A stretch of 56,122 nt of DNA from a bacterium (GTDB lineage: Bacteria > SM23-31), in NCBI GenBank assembly GCA_028278455.1, contig JANQEH010000162.1, positions 1 through 56,122 on the forward strand, in the 5' to 3' direction. Below, piece after piece: positions 1-10,225 of this stretch. The notes under the pieces were generated by a model. The model worked only from the letters and a program-made list of their open reading frames with translations, had not been told where the DNA came from and searched no databases. Position 1 is the first letter of the stretch; each line of letters begins with the position of its first letter. Position numbers and translations under genes: made by a program.

Positions 1-4
1 ATCT

Positions 5-559
5 ATGGATAAGATAACCGGTGTGTACAATAAATATCCGTTAAATGAGGATCCCGGTTATGATGCCGATCCGGGTAATGCATTTAACCACTGGGAAAAG
101 ATCTGGCCGGGGGATGAACACAACATTGATAAAGGAATGACCGATGATAAAACGTGGATCACTGGTATAAACCTGCCGAACGGTACAGAGGTGATAGTAG
201 TATATGATGACAGTAATGGTGATTCCCAGGAATTAAGCCGGATTTTGCCCCAGGAACCGCAGGATCTGTTAATCCCGGAAAACAAGGGATTTCTTCCCGG
301 TAATCTGGCTGCAGATCCGGCAAACGATCCCTCAGGGATAGCGCACGAGACAGATAATGCAGGAAACAGGACCAGAAACCTCAGGATAAAACTCGGTCCT
401 GAGCTTGAAAGGCACTTAAGGAATCCGGTGCCGGTAAAGGTCCGGTTCGGCAGTACTGTTAATGATTTCGATACTGGTAAACCGGAATACTTATTTACAG
501 ACAATCCCCCGCAGAACGGAAAGAAATTTACATATAGGATAATTGCTTTAAGAAGTTAG
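5..559 (+). CDS. Hypothetical protein, possibly 5'-truncated at the window edge
   Basis: I do not recognise this protein. The reading frame is open to the left edge of the window, so the ATG at position 5 may be internal and the 184 residues seen may be only the C-terminal part of a longer protein. It is polar, rich in Asn, Asp, Pro and Gly, has no membrane segment, and ends in a beta-rich stretch (FTYRIIALRS). It lies 32 bases upstream of a second unknown gene on the same strand, which is followed by a giant protein, so the three probably form one transcription unit. A function cannot be assigned. Confidence 0.55.
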   Translation: MDKITGVYNKYPLNEDPGYDADPGNAFNHWEKIWPGDEHNIDKGMTDDKTWITGINLPNGTEVIVVYDDSNGDSQELSRILPQEPQDLLIPENKGFLPGNLAADPANDPSGIAHETDNAGNRTRNLRIKLGPELERHLRNPVPVKVRFGSTVNDFDTGKPEYLFTDNPPQNGKKFTYRIIALRS

Positions 560-591
560 GTAGTTCATACACACTAAAATATGGAAACACT

Positions 592-2283
592 ATGAATAAT
601 AAATGGAATTTAGTATCAATACTAAGCAAGTCTGATGAAGAACGGGCGTTTTTCTTACCATTAGCAAGCAAGCCTCCTGGAAAAAATGATATAAGACAGG
701 TTGATCAATCTCAATATGAAATTATCGAACAGTACGAAAGTATATCTAGCAATAATCCTAAGATTAAGGATGTGAGTTTAGAAATAACCATTACGCCTAT
801 GCAGAATTCTTGCTTTGAGAATGAAGATGACCTTCCCGATCCGTCATATCGTCTCCATGCAATTGACAATGGAACGGTTACGTTCTATAATAATTATGAG
901 GGACTACAAAATTGCCTGGTTTTGGATATGGGGAGATTTTTCTTCCCAGTCAAAAATTGCAGTTGGTATTGGCGCTGGATTGAGGCTTCATGTTTACCTG
1001 CAAAATTTATTTATGAAAGTATTGATCCGGAACATTTAAGAAACGTGCTTGAATCTGTGACTGCTCCAGAAAGCATTCACGATGATATCCCTTTTACTTA
1101 TGGTTTATTATATCCTGAAGGTGTTAATCAATCTAGCAAATCTTTATTTATTGATAGATTCTTTCAGGATAACAACAAAGATATCTTTTTTATGGTTGCT
1201 AAAGCCGGAGCCTATTTGGGAACGGCTGCTTTGCACCCTGCAATTGCTAACGATCCGCAAATTGAACATAATAGAAAACCTCGACAAATAAAGCTACATG
1301 CTAGATACGTAAACCATTCAATCGATGATCCACGGCCATTAAATCCTAGAGAATTATTTCATTTGTTGTTCGGTGATAATATTACTGCTAAGTCGATTGA
1401 GGCTGAAAACCATCCCTTATTAAAAAAAATAGACAACCTGGGAGAAAATGATAATACTTTACCAGCAACAAAAAGAATGTTACTTCGTCCCCCATTGAGA
1501 ACATCTGCGCGAGTTATGTGGGAAGCGGAAAAAGAAATAGATATCTCAGAAAATAATTGGAGCATGAATGGGAATTGTTCAAACTTAATATATAATAGTT
1601 ATATCGAAAAATCTCCACCTAGAAGCCCCAATTATGTGGGAGAGTATAAGTGCAATGTGTTTGGTTATGAAATAACAACACGATCTGGCTTTAAAGCACC
1701 AGTTCTTTCTGTCAGAATACCAAATAATTATCACTATCTTAATCCTCTACTCACAAATAAAGCTGCACTTAGAAACAATAATGCTGGATCAGAAAATAAT
1801 TATGCAAGATACTACAATAAAAAATTTGTTGATTGGGGAAGAGGTTGGGATAGAATTCTCGCCAACATAATACCTTCATCGAATCGAATTGAGTTTCTTA
1901 ATAATCTTATTAATAATGAAGGTCGATGCTTTATTCTAAATAGATGGCATGATGGCGGAATGAGGCACCACTTAATACTTAATTCTGTAGAACTTAACAA
2001 TATATATCCTAATCAATCTCTTTTATTCAGACTACATGATGGTAATAGAACTCTACGTATAATTCGTGGAACCGTATATGAAGCTTATCCAGGTGGAGCA
2101 AGAAAAAGCGGGCCTAGAAATTATACTCCAATGTTAAATAGTGATCCTACGGCGGTTTTATCACTTATTGAATTAAAACCCGGCAGAGATCCTGATATTC
2201 ATATTGGTAATTTATCATCCGTTGATGCAATAGAAAACGATGACAAGATTAATTTAAATGTATTAATAGACGTTACATTCTAA
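592..2283 (+). CDS. Hypothetical protein (563 aa), middle gene of a three-gene unit
   Basis: This is a 563-residue soluble protein with no recognisable signal peptide, membrane segment or catalytic motif. It is rich in Asn, Ile and Tyr, and its DNA is visibly A+T-richer than most of the window, which may indicate horizontal acquisition. Aromatic clusters occur near residue 120 (CSWYWRWIEA), with a His/Trp-rich patch near residue 450 (RWHDGGMRHH). The ATG at 592 is preceded by GGAAAC, a weak ribosome-binding site. The gene ends 28 bases before the giant gene at 2312 and is probably co-expressed with it. I do not recognise the family. Confidence 0.7.
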   Translation: MNNKWNLVSILSKSDEERAFFLPLASKPPGKNDIRQVDQSQYEIIEQYESISSNNPKIKDVSLEITITPMQNSCFENEDDLPDPSYRLHAIDNGTVTFYNNYEGLQNCLVLDMGRFFFPVKNCSWYWRWIEASCLPAKFIYESIDPEHLRNVLESVTAPESIHDDIPFTYGLLYPEGVNQSSKSLFIDRFFQDNNKDIFFMVAKAGAYLGTAALHPAIANDPQIEHNRKPRQIKLHARYVNHSIDDPRPLNPRELFHLLFGDNITAKSIEAENHPLLKKIDNLGENDNTLPATKRMLLRPPLRTSARVMWEAEKEIDISENNWSMNGNCSNLIYNSYIEKSPPRSPNYVGEYKCNVFGYEITTRSGFKAPVLSVRIPNNYHYLNPLLTNKAALRNNNAGSENNYARYYNKKFVDWGRGWDRILANIIPSSNRIEFLNNLINNEGRCFILNRWHDGGMRHHLILNSVELNNIYPNQSLLFRLHDGNRTLRIIRGTVYEAYPGGARKSGPRNYTPMLNSDPTAVLSLIELKPGRDPDIHIGNLSSVDAIENDDKINLNVLIDVTF

Positions 2284-2311
2284 TACATTTGGAAAACAGT
2301 ACAGGTGAGGC

Positions 2312-5300
2312 ATGGAAGGAAACTTTGCACGAATATCGGATTTGTTGGATTTATCATTTGATTTTGATGAGATTCAACAACCATTTTCTATTATACTGAA
2401 GAAAATTGGTTTAAAAAGTATCGAAGTCAAATTTATAGAAGATGAACCTAATATTGTTATAAATCCAATTATCGAGAATAGTATTGAAGATATCTATGAA
2501 TTTACAAATGCACAGGTAGAAAATTTTGATGATGAAATAATAGATGTTGAAGGATTTGTAGAAGATGCTGAAATAGATGCTGAAGTAAATATTGAAGATA
2601 CAACACATTATAAATATGAGATATCCTTGCATTCAGAAATTTTAAGCGAATTTGAGATAGATTTATTAGGTTTAGAAAATATTAAATTTGTATTTAATCC
2701 TCAAGGCATAATAATTGAGGTTAAATTCAGAGATTATGAATTCGAGCGTCTAGTAATTACTCTAGGTTTAATATTACGGATTTCATCTGAATATCTGCAT
2801 CCGGTGAACGAAGTAAATGGACCGGATGGGAGGACTATTTATGAAAAGGATCAGACAAAAGAATATGTTGATATTGAAATTGGCGGATCCAGAATATCGT
2901 TAGATAAAAACATGAAAATCGATATTAATTCTGAAATTGAAATTGGTTTACCTTACTCCATGATAGGTGATTCAGGTGTTATTATCTATGCTGATAATAT
3001 AAAATTGGATTTATCAGGTGAAACCTCTCCTGAAGAAGTTTTAGAGGCCGGTTATGAAGCAGGCTTTAAAGGAATCTATATAGATATAGCCCAACTGATA
3101 ATTCCCGATCTCTCTACCCAGGAAGGAATTCCTCTTACCTTATCATTAGAAAACGGGATAATTGGCAGCGGAGGATTTTCCGGGGCCGTCTCAGCTGAAT
3201 GGGATGTGGTTCTAAATAATGAAAGAACTGAATTTGATACAGATGGCTGCGGGATATTATGCAGCCTGTTTACTGATGATTTTCAGATCGCACTAAAAAA
3301 GGCATCAATAATTTTTGAACGGAATAATCCAATAGAGTTTACATTGGAGGGGGCATTAAAACTTCCATATTTTGACTCAATAGTCGAAGTTGAACTATCT
3401 TTAGGGGATGGAGGGGAATTTCTAGTAGGATTAAAAGGTATGGGCAGTGACGGATTACTCAAGCTTTCGAAAGAGGAACTTTTTGACCTGACTGTAAACG
3501 GATTTCAGTTCAGGCGATCTGCGGATGAAATGGCTCTTACGATCAGTGGTGAAATGGAAATAACACATCCTGATGCAAAAAAATATATCCCAATTATTGA
3601 CCTGGAAAATTTCAGCCTGAGAAAACTTAAAGGCAGCGACTGGGATTTTGAATTTGACACTATTTCTCTCGATATAAACAGGTCCTATGATCTGAACGGA
3701 TTTCGCCTCGATTTAAATAAGATTGGTTTGGCTAAAATCGAAAATGAGCCCCACCTGATATTGTCCGGAGGAGTTAAACTCCTTGAAGGTCTGGATGCCG
3801 GAGCATGGCTAAAGGGATTGAGGATACCCTTATCTACGCAGGGTTCGTTTGGCCTCGACGGTATAGCGATAATGATAGTATCGCCTAAAAGTTTTGAATT
3901 CAAAGGAGAGATCGAACATTACAGGGAAGGTGATACTTCAATATTCAGAGGGGGTATAGCTCTGAATATAATCCCTGTTGAAATGGGTATAGAATCCCAG
4001 ATAATGATCGGAAGGAAAAGAGATTATGCCTTCGCATATATTTATGCTAAGGTCAATTTTTTCGCACCGGGTTATCAATTAGGACCGCCTCCTTTATATG
4101 CACGATCTGTTGACGGGCTTGTCGGAATCAACGTAACCCTGAGTGCGGAGGAAACACATGAATATTTTCCGCTATTCGATAAGCCTCCGAGGGGAATTAC
4201 TCATGCATCTAAATGGCGTGACGAACCCGGGCAGTATGCAATAGGGCTTGGTGTCCGAATTGCCACAGCGAAAGACAGGCTTTTCAGTATGAATGCATTA
4301 CTTGCCATTCTGTTTCCGGACTTGAAATTACTGATCGAGGGTAAGGCTTTTGTACTGGAAAAACCATCCATTGGCAAAGAACCGCCGTTCCGTTCTCTTA
4401 TGGTTCTTCAGAAGGATCCGTTTGCCGCGATGTTTACTGTTGCGGCAGAATACGAGTTTATAAACGGAATAATTAAGGTCAGCGGGACTATGGAAGCATA
4501 TTTTGGCCCTGATCCGGAGAACTCCTCAAAGAATACATGGTATTTCGCACTTGGACAGGCAAAACCGTATTTTCCCGTTGATAAACCATTAAAAGCCGAA
4601 GTCCTGCAGGTTTTTGAGGCAGCAGCCTACCTGATTGTAATGCCAAATCTGTGGGTAACGGGTGCGATGATAACGTTATTAAAAAAATATGACTTTAGTA
4701 TTGCATCTGTAAAATTCGAAGCATTTATAAAAGGAGGTATGGAGCTACGTTGGGATCCTGAACAGGTAAAAGGAGAATTAAGCCTGAGTGGTTCGGTAGG
4801 ATTCAAGATATTCAGAAAAGGATTCGACGTAACCATGAGAGCGGCCGCGATAGCGATGGCTAAGGATTTATACATTTACGCGTTGCTCGAATTCGGTGTA
4901 TCGTTTAAATTATTCTGGAAAGAAGTAAAGTTTGAAGCCAGCATCCCGTTTGAATGGAAAAAACGGATAAAACCGCCCATCCCTGAGATGCTCGAAAAAA
5001 TAGTTCTACTCCATGCTGTCAGTGACAAATCCTGGGAACTGGATATACTTGACAATCAGATAACCGATCCGGAAGAGATCAAAAATGTGACCGATGCTGA
5101 ACCGGACAGCATACCGCTAATATCATTCAGATTTCCGATCAGAGATGAAACAAACCTTCCTTTCGGGCAGAATGGAGTGGATGTTCCCGATCATATTTCC
5201 GGTGATTATACATTCAAGACACGATTGCCGGAAGGGGGAATAAAAATGTGGCGATGCGGACTTCTGAATGGGGAGCCGGTTTTAGATGCAGACGGTAATA

Positions 5301-8300
5301 TAATCTGGCAGGAATTCATAAATCCTATTCCTGTATCAGATGACGATTCCGAAACTGAGAGCGGCGGCCCCCTAACTGTTGATAATGTGGAAAACAAAGT
5401 TGCTGTTTCAACAAGTAGTCTAGGTGGGATCCTGGCCCCGGTCTTATACGGAGCATGGTTAAAGGATGAAGATCCGGATGGTATTCCTTATTCGACATAT
5501 CTCCAGTTATTCTCAAAAACTCCTTTTGCTTATGACAGGAACAAAGTGAAATCAAGAGATTTTGTCAGAATGGTATTAGCAGAAGAGCCAGTACAAGTTG
5601 CGGGCGAAATGTCCGGAGCTTCCGATTCAAGTTCAATGTCGGCTTGTAATGGGAGTGATAATACAAACTTTTTTGCGGCAGCTTCTCTACCCGCATACAA
5701 ATTACTACCAATATTTAAAAAAGAAACCAGGAGTATGAAAAATGAAAAGGTCGATCTGTTAACTGAGCGCTTGTCTATAGAGTATCCGGCTTTAGATCTT
5801 AACAGCGATATGATAGAAAAGAGAAGTCTCAACTTTTTGAGGGATGATCTAAAAGAGTATTCAAGAAGTCAAATACTAAATGTTGATATGCTGTCATTCA
5901 GCGCTACGGGCGGCTTTCAAATCAAGGATGATATTGCTAATTCAGGTGAGCTTAGATTTCTCAGTATCGGCGGAAATAAAAAGCAGCCAAATTATTTACT
6001 TGTTAATTTCACTAAACCGGTAAAAAAAGTATCGATAAATTTCATTTGTGAATCTGATAAAGAGAATTCCCGAGTCCTTGAATATTATTCAGCCTATGCA
6101 CGTCTAAATCCTGAAAAAGGGCCTTTTAATTATGAAAATTGCACAATTGTATCATTGAAAAAAACACTTTCTTCTGATAGACTTACCACTGAAATAGAAT
6201 CCGGAAACGGTAAGTCTGCAGAAAAATTTGATTTGTTACAACTTAAGATTACGGATGAGATAAAAATACTTTCGTTAGAGTACGAAGTAGATAATTCCGA
6301 ATATCTGAAAAAAAGGATGAGGCAGCTTCATGCATATACAGATATTACATGGCGGCAAAGACAGGATCCATCAGCAGCAAGACCGGGGGCAAGAGCTTTA
6401 ACGATGGAACCCGGTACTGCTGATAATCCAGGCGGCCCGGTTTCATTGCTCAGTGAGGAAAGAGATTTCTTATTGATTAATAACGCAATTAACCAGCATG
6501 TAGGATTTGCCAGGCTTACAAATGAAGGAATAATGACAGCGGGTTATGCATATAAATTACTGGTAAAATCTGAAGTGGAAAGAAACAATGATGGGTGTGT
6601 CTCCAAATCTCAATATGCATACTTCAAAATTGAGGATAAACCTGCAACTCTTTCTCCATACGTGTTAAGGACTTTTCCAAATGCCTCAGGGTATCCTTAC
6701 TATCGAGCAAGAGAATTATTTGTAAGATTTCTGAAGAACTATATGTCTAATCTTCTAAGGAATCCTTTTTTAGTCTTAGCGGAGCAAAATAAACTTGTTT
6801 GGAAACTTTTCAAGGATGGTGGTGAGAATATAATTGATTATCATCCCGGAGATACTCTTCAAAATGAGGATTTAGCAGACTTTTATAATAGTAATAGTCT
6901 GGATCAAAGTGGCTGGAGATGGGGAACAGCCCCGGATCATATGTTGACTACCGAAGAAGCCATATGGATGAATACCTATAATAATGAGGTTGAAGCTGAA
7001 CAACAATTAACCGCAGAAATGGCTCTGGGAGATGAAATAATCTGGATAAGCCCGGCTAATCACATAATGCTGCGCGCAGCATTCAGCGAGGATAATAATT
7101 TTCAGGAGATTTGGGATGACGGTACACCGGGCGATAGCAGCAGGTGGCAGGTACAAAGCCCTGGAGGACTTCTTTATCATAATTTTCCTGGAGAATTAAA
7201 TAATGAATCAGGTATCCCTGAGGAATCTATCGAATTAATGAGAAATTCGTTATATCTGAGTACAGATACATTCTGTACTGATTATATTTTATCTGTCTGG
7301 TTGAAATGCGTTGGAGATGGCGGTCAAACCGGTCTGGTATTTTCACAGATTCCTGATAATAGTGATAGGTTTATGATATATGTTGATTTTGAAAATAAAA
7401 GAATAGAATTACAAAGAAGATATTTGGAAAATGATACGGAAATAGTAGAAAAATATGCCAGCAAAGAATATTTTCTACCTGAAAATCGTTGGATTAGATT
7501 ATTTCTCACAGTTAAATCAACAAATGATTCTACCACAATAGCGCTAAAACAGGGAAATAATCCTGTTTTTAGCTCAACTGTAAATACTATAATAAATAGC
7601 GGCAAAGCAGGATTCTATGCAAGTTCAGATTATACGGGATACTATGATAATCTCGAACTGCATTCGATCTCTCAGCTTGAAAAATTACCACAGGCAGGAT
7701 TAGATCATCAAATGGTTTTCCTGGATAAAGAATTCTATAGCTATAATTTCAAAGCATCATTGTATCTGGATTTCTTTGATCATATGAACTCATGGGACAG
7801 GATGATCTGGGTAGCTCAAAGTAATTCAGAAGGGATCGATAGTGATCAAGTAGTTTTATGGTATAATGCAAAGTCAGAATTGTTAAATAGCATGCGAAAT
7901 AAAATGCAGGATGAAGATAACCAAATTCTCAATAGATTGCAGAGTATTGAAGTCGAGGGTGCAGGAAGTACCGATATAGAAAATACTAATATACTTCTAA
8001 AAAACGCAAGGTTTGAAGTTGATAAACATTTTGATTTAATAGCCGGGAAACTCGGTTTTGATCTAAGTCTGGATGTCAAAAATATAGAGATCACGGTTTC
8101 AAAGGATGGTTATGCTATGTTCATTCAGTCTCCTGAACCAATAGACTGGACCAGAATAAGTGCAAGTCCAATATCAGATGTTTCTTCCGGAACTTCATTT
8201 AATACAACAATTCTGTATTCAAGTGATATGACAAAAACGATTCTCTTTATTGAAGAGAATTCTTCTGATGGTTACAAAACATTTATTTCTCCAGAGGATA

Positions 8301-8449
8301 CCGAAAATATAACATATAACTGGAGTTTATTTCTGGATAGGGAGGCCTCATTTAATCCGTATCATCATTTAAACTGGTTAAAACCCTGGCTTAGTGCAAG
8401 AAACGAATCATATAATTTTACGTTTGAGATTGATTCGGATATTCTTTAA
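2312..8449 (+). CDS. Giant beta-rich hypothetical protein (2045 aa) with a lectin-like segment
   Basis: This very large protein lacks a signal peptide. The start at 2312 is well supported by AGGTGAGG just upstream. Residues 1-100 are strongly acidic. Residues of about 130-900 are a long run of alternating hydrophobic strands and short turns (many 'LxLxGxV' patterns), resembling the long beta-structures of DUF6603-like or groove-type lipid-handling proteins, although I cannot prove homology. Residues of about 1600-1790 look like a concanavalin/LamG-type jelly roll: they read as DxxWxVxxG, WxRxxLTV and AGFYAxSxxTGYYDNL elements. The remainder is polar. It follows two unknown genes in the same direction, and gene size and the absence of a secretion signal are the main oddities. 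Function unknown; a structural, cargo or surface role is possible but unproven. Confidence 0.75.
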   Translation: MEGNFARISDLLDLSFDFDEIQQPFSIILKKIGLKSIEVKFIEDEPNIVINPIIENSIEDIYEFTNAQVENFDDEIIDVEGFVEDAEIDAEVNIEDTTHYKYEISLHSEILSEFEIDLLGLENIKFVFNPQGIIIEVKFRDYEFERLVITLGLILRISSEYLHPVNEVNGPDGRTIYEKDQTKEYVDIEIGGSRISLDKNMKIDINSEIEIGLPYSMIGDSGVIIYADNIKLDLSGETSPEEVLEAGYEAGFKGIYIDIAQLIIPDLSTQEGIPLTLSLENGIIGSGGFSGAVSAEWDVVLNNERTEFDTDGCGILCSLFTDDFQIALKKASIIFERNNPIEFTLEGALKLPYFDSIVEVELSLGDGGEFLVGLKGMGSDGLLKLSKEELFDLTVNGFQFRRSADEMALTISGEMEITHPDAKKYIPIIDLENFSLRKLKGSDWDFEFDTISLDINRSYDLNGFRLDLNKIGLAKIENEPHLILSGGVKLLEGLDAGAWLKGLRIPLSTQGSFGLDGIAIMIVSPKSFEFKGEIEHYREGDTSIFRGGIALNIIPVEMGIESQIMIGRKRDYAFAYIYAKVNFFAPGYQLGPPPLYARSVDGLVGINVTLSAEETHEYFPLFDKPPRGITHASKWRDEPGQYAIGLGVRIATAKDRLFSMNALLAILFPDLKLLIEGKAFVLEKPSIGKEPPFRSLMVLQKDPFAAMFTVAAEYEFINGIIKVSGTMEAYFGPDPENSSKNTWYFALGQAKPYFPVDKPLKAEVLQVFEAAAYLIVMPNLWVTGAMITLLKKYDFSIASVKFEAFIKGGMELRWDPEQVKGELSLSGSVGFKIFRKGFDVTMRAAAIAMAKDLYIYALLEFGVSFKLFWKEVKFEASIPFEWKKRIKPPIPEMLEKIVLLHAVSDKSWELDILDNQITDPEEIKNVTDAEPDSIPLISFRFPIRDETNLPFGQNGVDVPDHISGDYTFKTRLPEGGIKMWRCGLLNGEPVLDADGNIIWQEFINPIPVSDDDSETESGGPLTVDNVENKVAVSTSSLGGILAPVLYGAWLKDEDPDGIPYSTYLQLFSKTPFAYDRNKVKSRDFVRMVLAEEPVQVAGEMSGASDSSSMSACNGSDNTNFFAAASLPAYKLLPIFKKETRSMKNEKVDLLTERLSIEYPALDLNSDMIEKRSLNFLRDDLKEYSRSQILNVDMLSFSATGGFQIKDDIANSGELRFLSIGGNKKQPNYLLVNFTKPVKKVSINFICESDKENSRVLEYYSAYARLNPEKGPFNYENCTIVSLKKTLSSDRLTTEIESGNGKSAEKFDLLQLKITDEIKILSLEYEVDNSEYLKKRMRQLHAYTDITWRQRQDPSAARPGARALTMEPGTADNPGGPVSLLSEERDFLLINNAINQHVGFARLTNEGIMTAGYAYKLLVKSEVERNNDGCVSKSQYAYFKIEDKPATLSPYVLRTFPNASGYPYYRARELFVRFLKNYMSNLLRNPFLVLAEQNKLVWKLFKDGGENIIDYHPGDTLQNEDLADFYNSNSLDQSGWRWGTAPDHMLTTEEAIWMNTYNNEVEAEQQLTAEMALGDEIIWISPANHIMLRAAFSEDNNFQEIWDDGTPGDSSRWQVQSPGGLLYHNFPGELNNESGIPEESIELMRNSLYLSTDTFCTDYILSVWLKCVGDGGQTGLVFSQIPDNSDRFMIYVDFENKRIELQRRYLENDTEIVEKYASKEYFLPENRWIRLFLTVKSTNDSTTIALKQGNNPVFSSTVNTIINSGKAGFYASSDYTGYYDNLELHSISQLEKLPQAGLDHQMVFLDKEFYSYNFKASLYLDFFDHMNSWDRMIWVAQSNSEGIDSDQVVLWYNAKSELLNSMRNKMQDEDNQILNRLQSIEVEGAGSTDIENTNILLKNARFEVDKHFDLIAGKLGFDLSLDVKNIEITVSKDGYAMFIQSPEPIDWTRISASPISDVSSGTSFNTTILYSSDMTKTILFIEENSSDGYKTFISPEDTENITYNWSLFLDREASFNPYHHLNWLKPWLSARNESYNFTFEIDSDIL

Positions 8450-8899
8450 TCAAAAAATGTAGGATTGATATACTTTCTTCGAATTTTGAGTTGGTTCACT
8501 ATTTTGAATAATATATGATCGAATAGCAAATTCTTAGGTTTACTGCCTTTTCAAATTAGTTTGATAGCATAAGATTTAGTACATACTGGGACAAAAATGG
8601 GACACTCTTATTTCAATTCACATCGAACATCTAAATTTAGTAGAATCAAATACATATATTGTTTTTATTAGGCTTACGAGCAATTAGAGTGACGAGTACG
8701 ACTCCCCCAGGGGACGCTAGAAATAAAAGCCCGAATTTTTTGTGAGGACTTTTATTTGGTTAATAATACTTCGTAATTGGTTCTTAGGGTAGAAGCAGTA
8801 ATTAGCAGGAAGTTTGAATATTCAGAAACACACGGAATTAATAAGGGCTTTTTATTATTGCCGTATATCGAAGAGCCATTGCACATAGTTTCTGGATTT
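8450..8899. other. Non-coding stretch downstream of the giant gene
   Basis: No convincing gene is present here. It contains a short direct repeat (TGGGACA, four bases, TGGGACA) near 8590, a G+C-rich fragment near 8700, and the stem-loop listed separately at 8721-8757. It separates the giant gene from the converging methyltransferase gene. Confidence 0.4.
8721..8757. terminator. Stem-loop, possible bidirectional terminator
   Basis: AAATAAAAGCCC at 8721-8732 pairs with GGACTTTTATTT at 8746-8757, with one G-T wobble or mismatch in 12 positions, around a 13-base loop containing a T run. It lies between converging genes, which fits a terminator, although it has no classic G+C-rich stem followed by a T tract. 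Confidence 0.35.
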
Positions 8900-9654
8900 T
8901 TATGGTTTACTGCATACAAACATCCGGAGTGTGTATTCACCTTCCTCCATTAAATAGCGGTCATAAGAATTTTCCAATTTCATTTGATTGACTTCGAATC
9001 CTCCTCCCTCTAGAAGTCTGTACCAGGTTGACAGACTGAAAAGGCCTATCTTGTCAGTGTCGGTATGTATTTCCAGTTTTCCATTATTTCTGATCAAATA
9101 TACAAGTGTAACTTCGTATGTCTCTTCGGCTGGATCAGGAATACTGTTATTCTCAAAAAGTGTGATTTCTATGCCTCCTCTGGAACCCGTATATACAAAA
9201 TTATTATCTCGGAAATCCTCTCTTACAAGAGCTGCAATAAAAAGTACTCCACCTGGCTTCAAGTGTTTATATGCGACAGAAATGACATTATCAAGGTCTT
9301 CTTCAGTCGTCATATAACCTATCGAATCAGGAATGGCAACAGCATCGAAATACTCTTCTAATGCTAATTTCTTCATATCACAATTTATATATTCTATTTC
9401 GGGATTAACTTTTCTTGCTATTGCGAGCATATCTTCACTTATATCAACTCCAGTTACATTGAAGTGTTTCTTAAAAGAATTATCGTTACCACCTGCACCG
9501 CAGCCAAGATGAAGCAAAGTCTGTATTTTGTCTTTGGAGAATTCCTTAATAATTTTACTGAATCGTCTGTTTCTTCAGTATACTCATCTGGTGGAGCAAT
9601 AATGTGTTCAGTCCATGCAAAATCAGTATACGGACGTAGTTTCGGTCTTTCCAT
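8900..9654 (-). CDS. Class I SAM-dependent methyltransferase, frameshifted
   Basis: The enzyme would transfer a methyl group from S-adenosylmethionine to an unknown substrate. The C-terminal frame (stop at 8900) shows the SAM-binding glycine motif LHLGCGAGGND, then the acidic strand-2 motif VTGVDIS and strand 4 (DAVAIPDSIGYM). The N-terminus, from MERPKLRPYTDF at 9654, lies in a different frame. Reading TDDSV then KIIKEFSKDKIQTLLHLGCG rejoins the two if one A is restored in the four-base A run (T run at 9553-9556 on the + strand). The restored protein is about 251 aa, normal for the family. The change is either a genuine frameshift mutation or a homopolymer sequencing error. The gene converges on the giant gene and is divergent from the PadR gene. 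Confidence 0.75.
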
Positions 9655-9818
9655 ATTTGCATCTCTTATTTATCGTTTAAAGTTCTTTTCATTGACTGGT
9701 TAATTAATTATATGCATTAAGATAGAAATATTTCCCAAAAAATCTGTAATCAATCAGAAAAACCATGCAGATTACACATAATTGATCGAAATTCTTTTAG
9801 ATTGATTTTTTCAATAAG

Positions 9819-9843
9819 CATACGTTTCTGAAACATTTGTATG
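9819..9843. promoter_or_regulatory. Nested inverted repeat upstream of the PadR gene, possible operator
   Basis: CATAC-GTTTC-T-GAAAC-ATTT-GTATG lies 55 bases upstream of the PadR start. The inner arms GTTTC/GAAAC and the outer arms CATAC/GTATG are both perfect. PadR proteins often repress their own operon through a dyad like this, so an autoregulatory operator is a reasonable inference. Confidence 0.35.
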
Positions 9844-9897
9844 TCAACGACGTATTTATTATTAATATGCCACTGGCATAAAAATAAGGAAATAATT

Positions 9898-10215
9898 ATG
9901 GTAAAGGAAATATCTCTGCATGAACAGATAATCCTGCTTTCAATCTGGAGGCTTAAAGATAATGCTTATGGTGTGACCTTGCGGGAGAATGTAATTGAGA
10001 CTTCAAATAGAAATATCAATTACGGGACATTGTATAAGACTCTGGGTAAACTTGAAAAAAGAGGTCTGATATCCACCTCAAAAGGTGAACCTACTAAAAA
10101 GCGGGGTGGCAGAAGCAAGATCTATTATACCCTAACCGGGGAAGGAATAAATATGCTGCAGAAAGCGAAAGATCTTCAGGTCTCGCTCTGGCGAGGAATA
10201 CCGGATTTGTTATAA
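9898..10215 (+). CDS. PadR family transcriptional regulator
   Basis: This is a small winged-helix repressor of 105 aa. The PadR fold is evident in SIWRLKDNAYGVTLRE (helix 1 region), INYGTLYKTLGKLEKRGLI (recognition helix) and the basic wing followed by KIYYTLTGEG. The start is set at the ATG at 9898, because AAGGA lies eight bases upstream and the family begins close to this point; a longer frame starts at 9841 but lacks support. The gene lies 10 bases upstream of an ABC permease, an arrangement common in Bacteroidota, so it probably represses that transporter in response to an unknown ligand. A nested inverted repeat upstream may be its operator. Confidence 0.88.
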   Translation: MVKEISLHEQIILLSIWRLKDNAYGVTLRENVIETSNRNINYGTLYKTLGKLEKRGLISTSKGEPTKKRGGRSKIYYTLTGEGINMLQKAKDLQVSLWRGIPDLL

Positions 10216-10225
10216 AGGAATCCTG

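Noticed and set aside
5325..5832. Two long minus-strand frames inside the giant gene
   Set aside because: They are antisense to a continuous 2045-codon gene and lack protein-like composition or start signals.
8680..8720. G+C-rich fragment (GAGTACGACTCCCCCAGGGGACG) resembling the 3' end of a tRNA or an attachment-site remnant
   Set aside because: No acceptor stem, anticodon arm or canonical GTTCRA loop is present upstream, and no integrase is nearby; not reported as a tRNA or att site.
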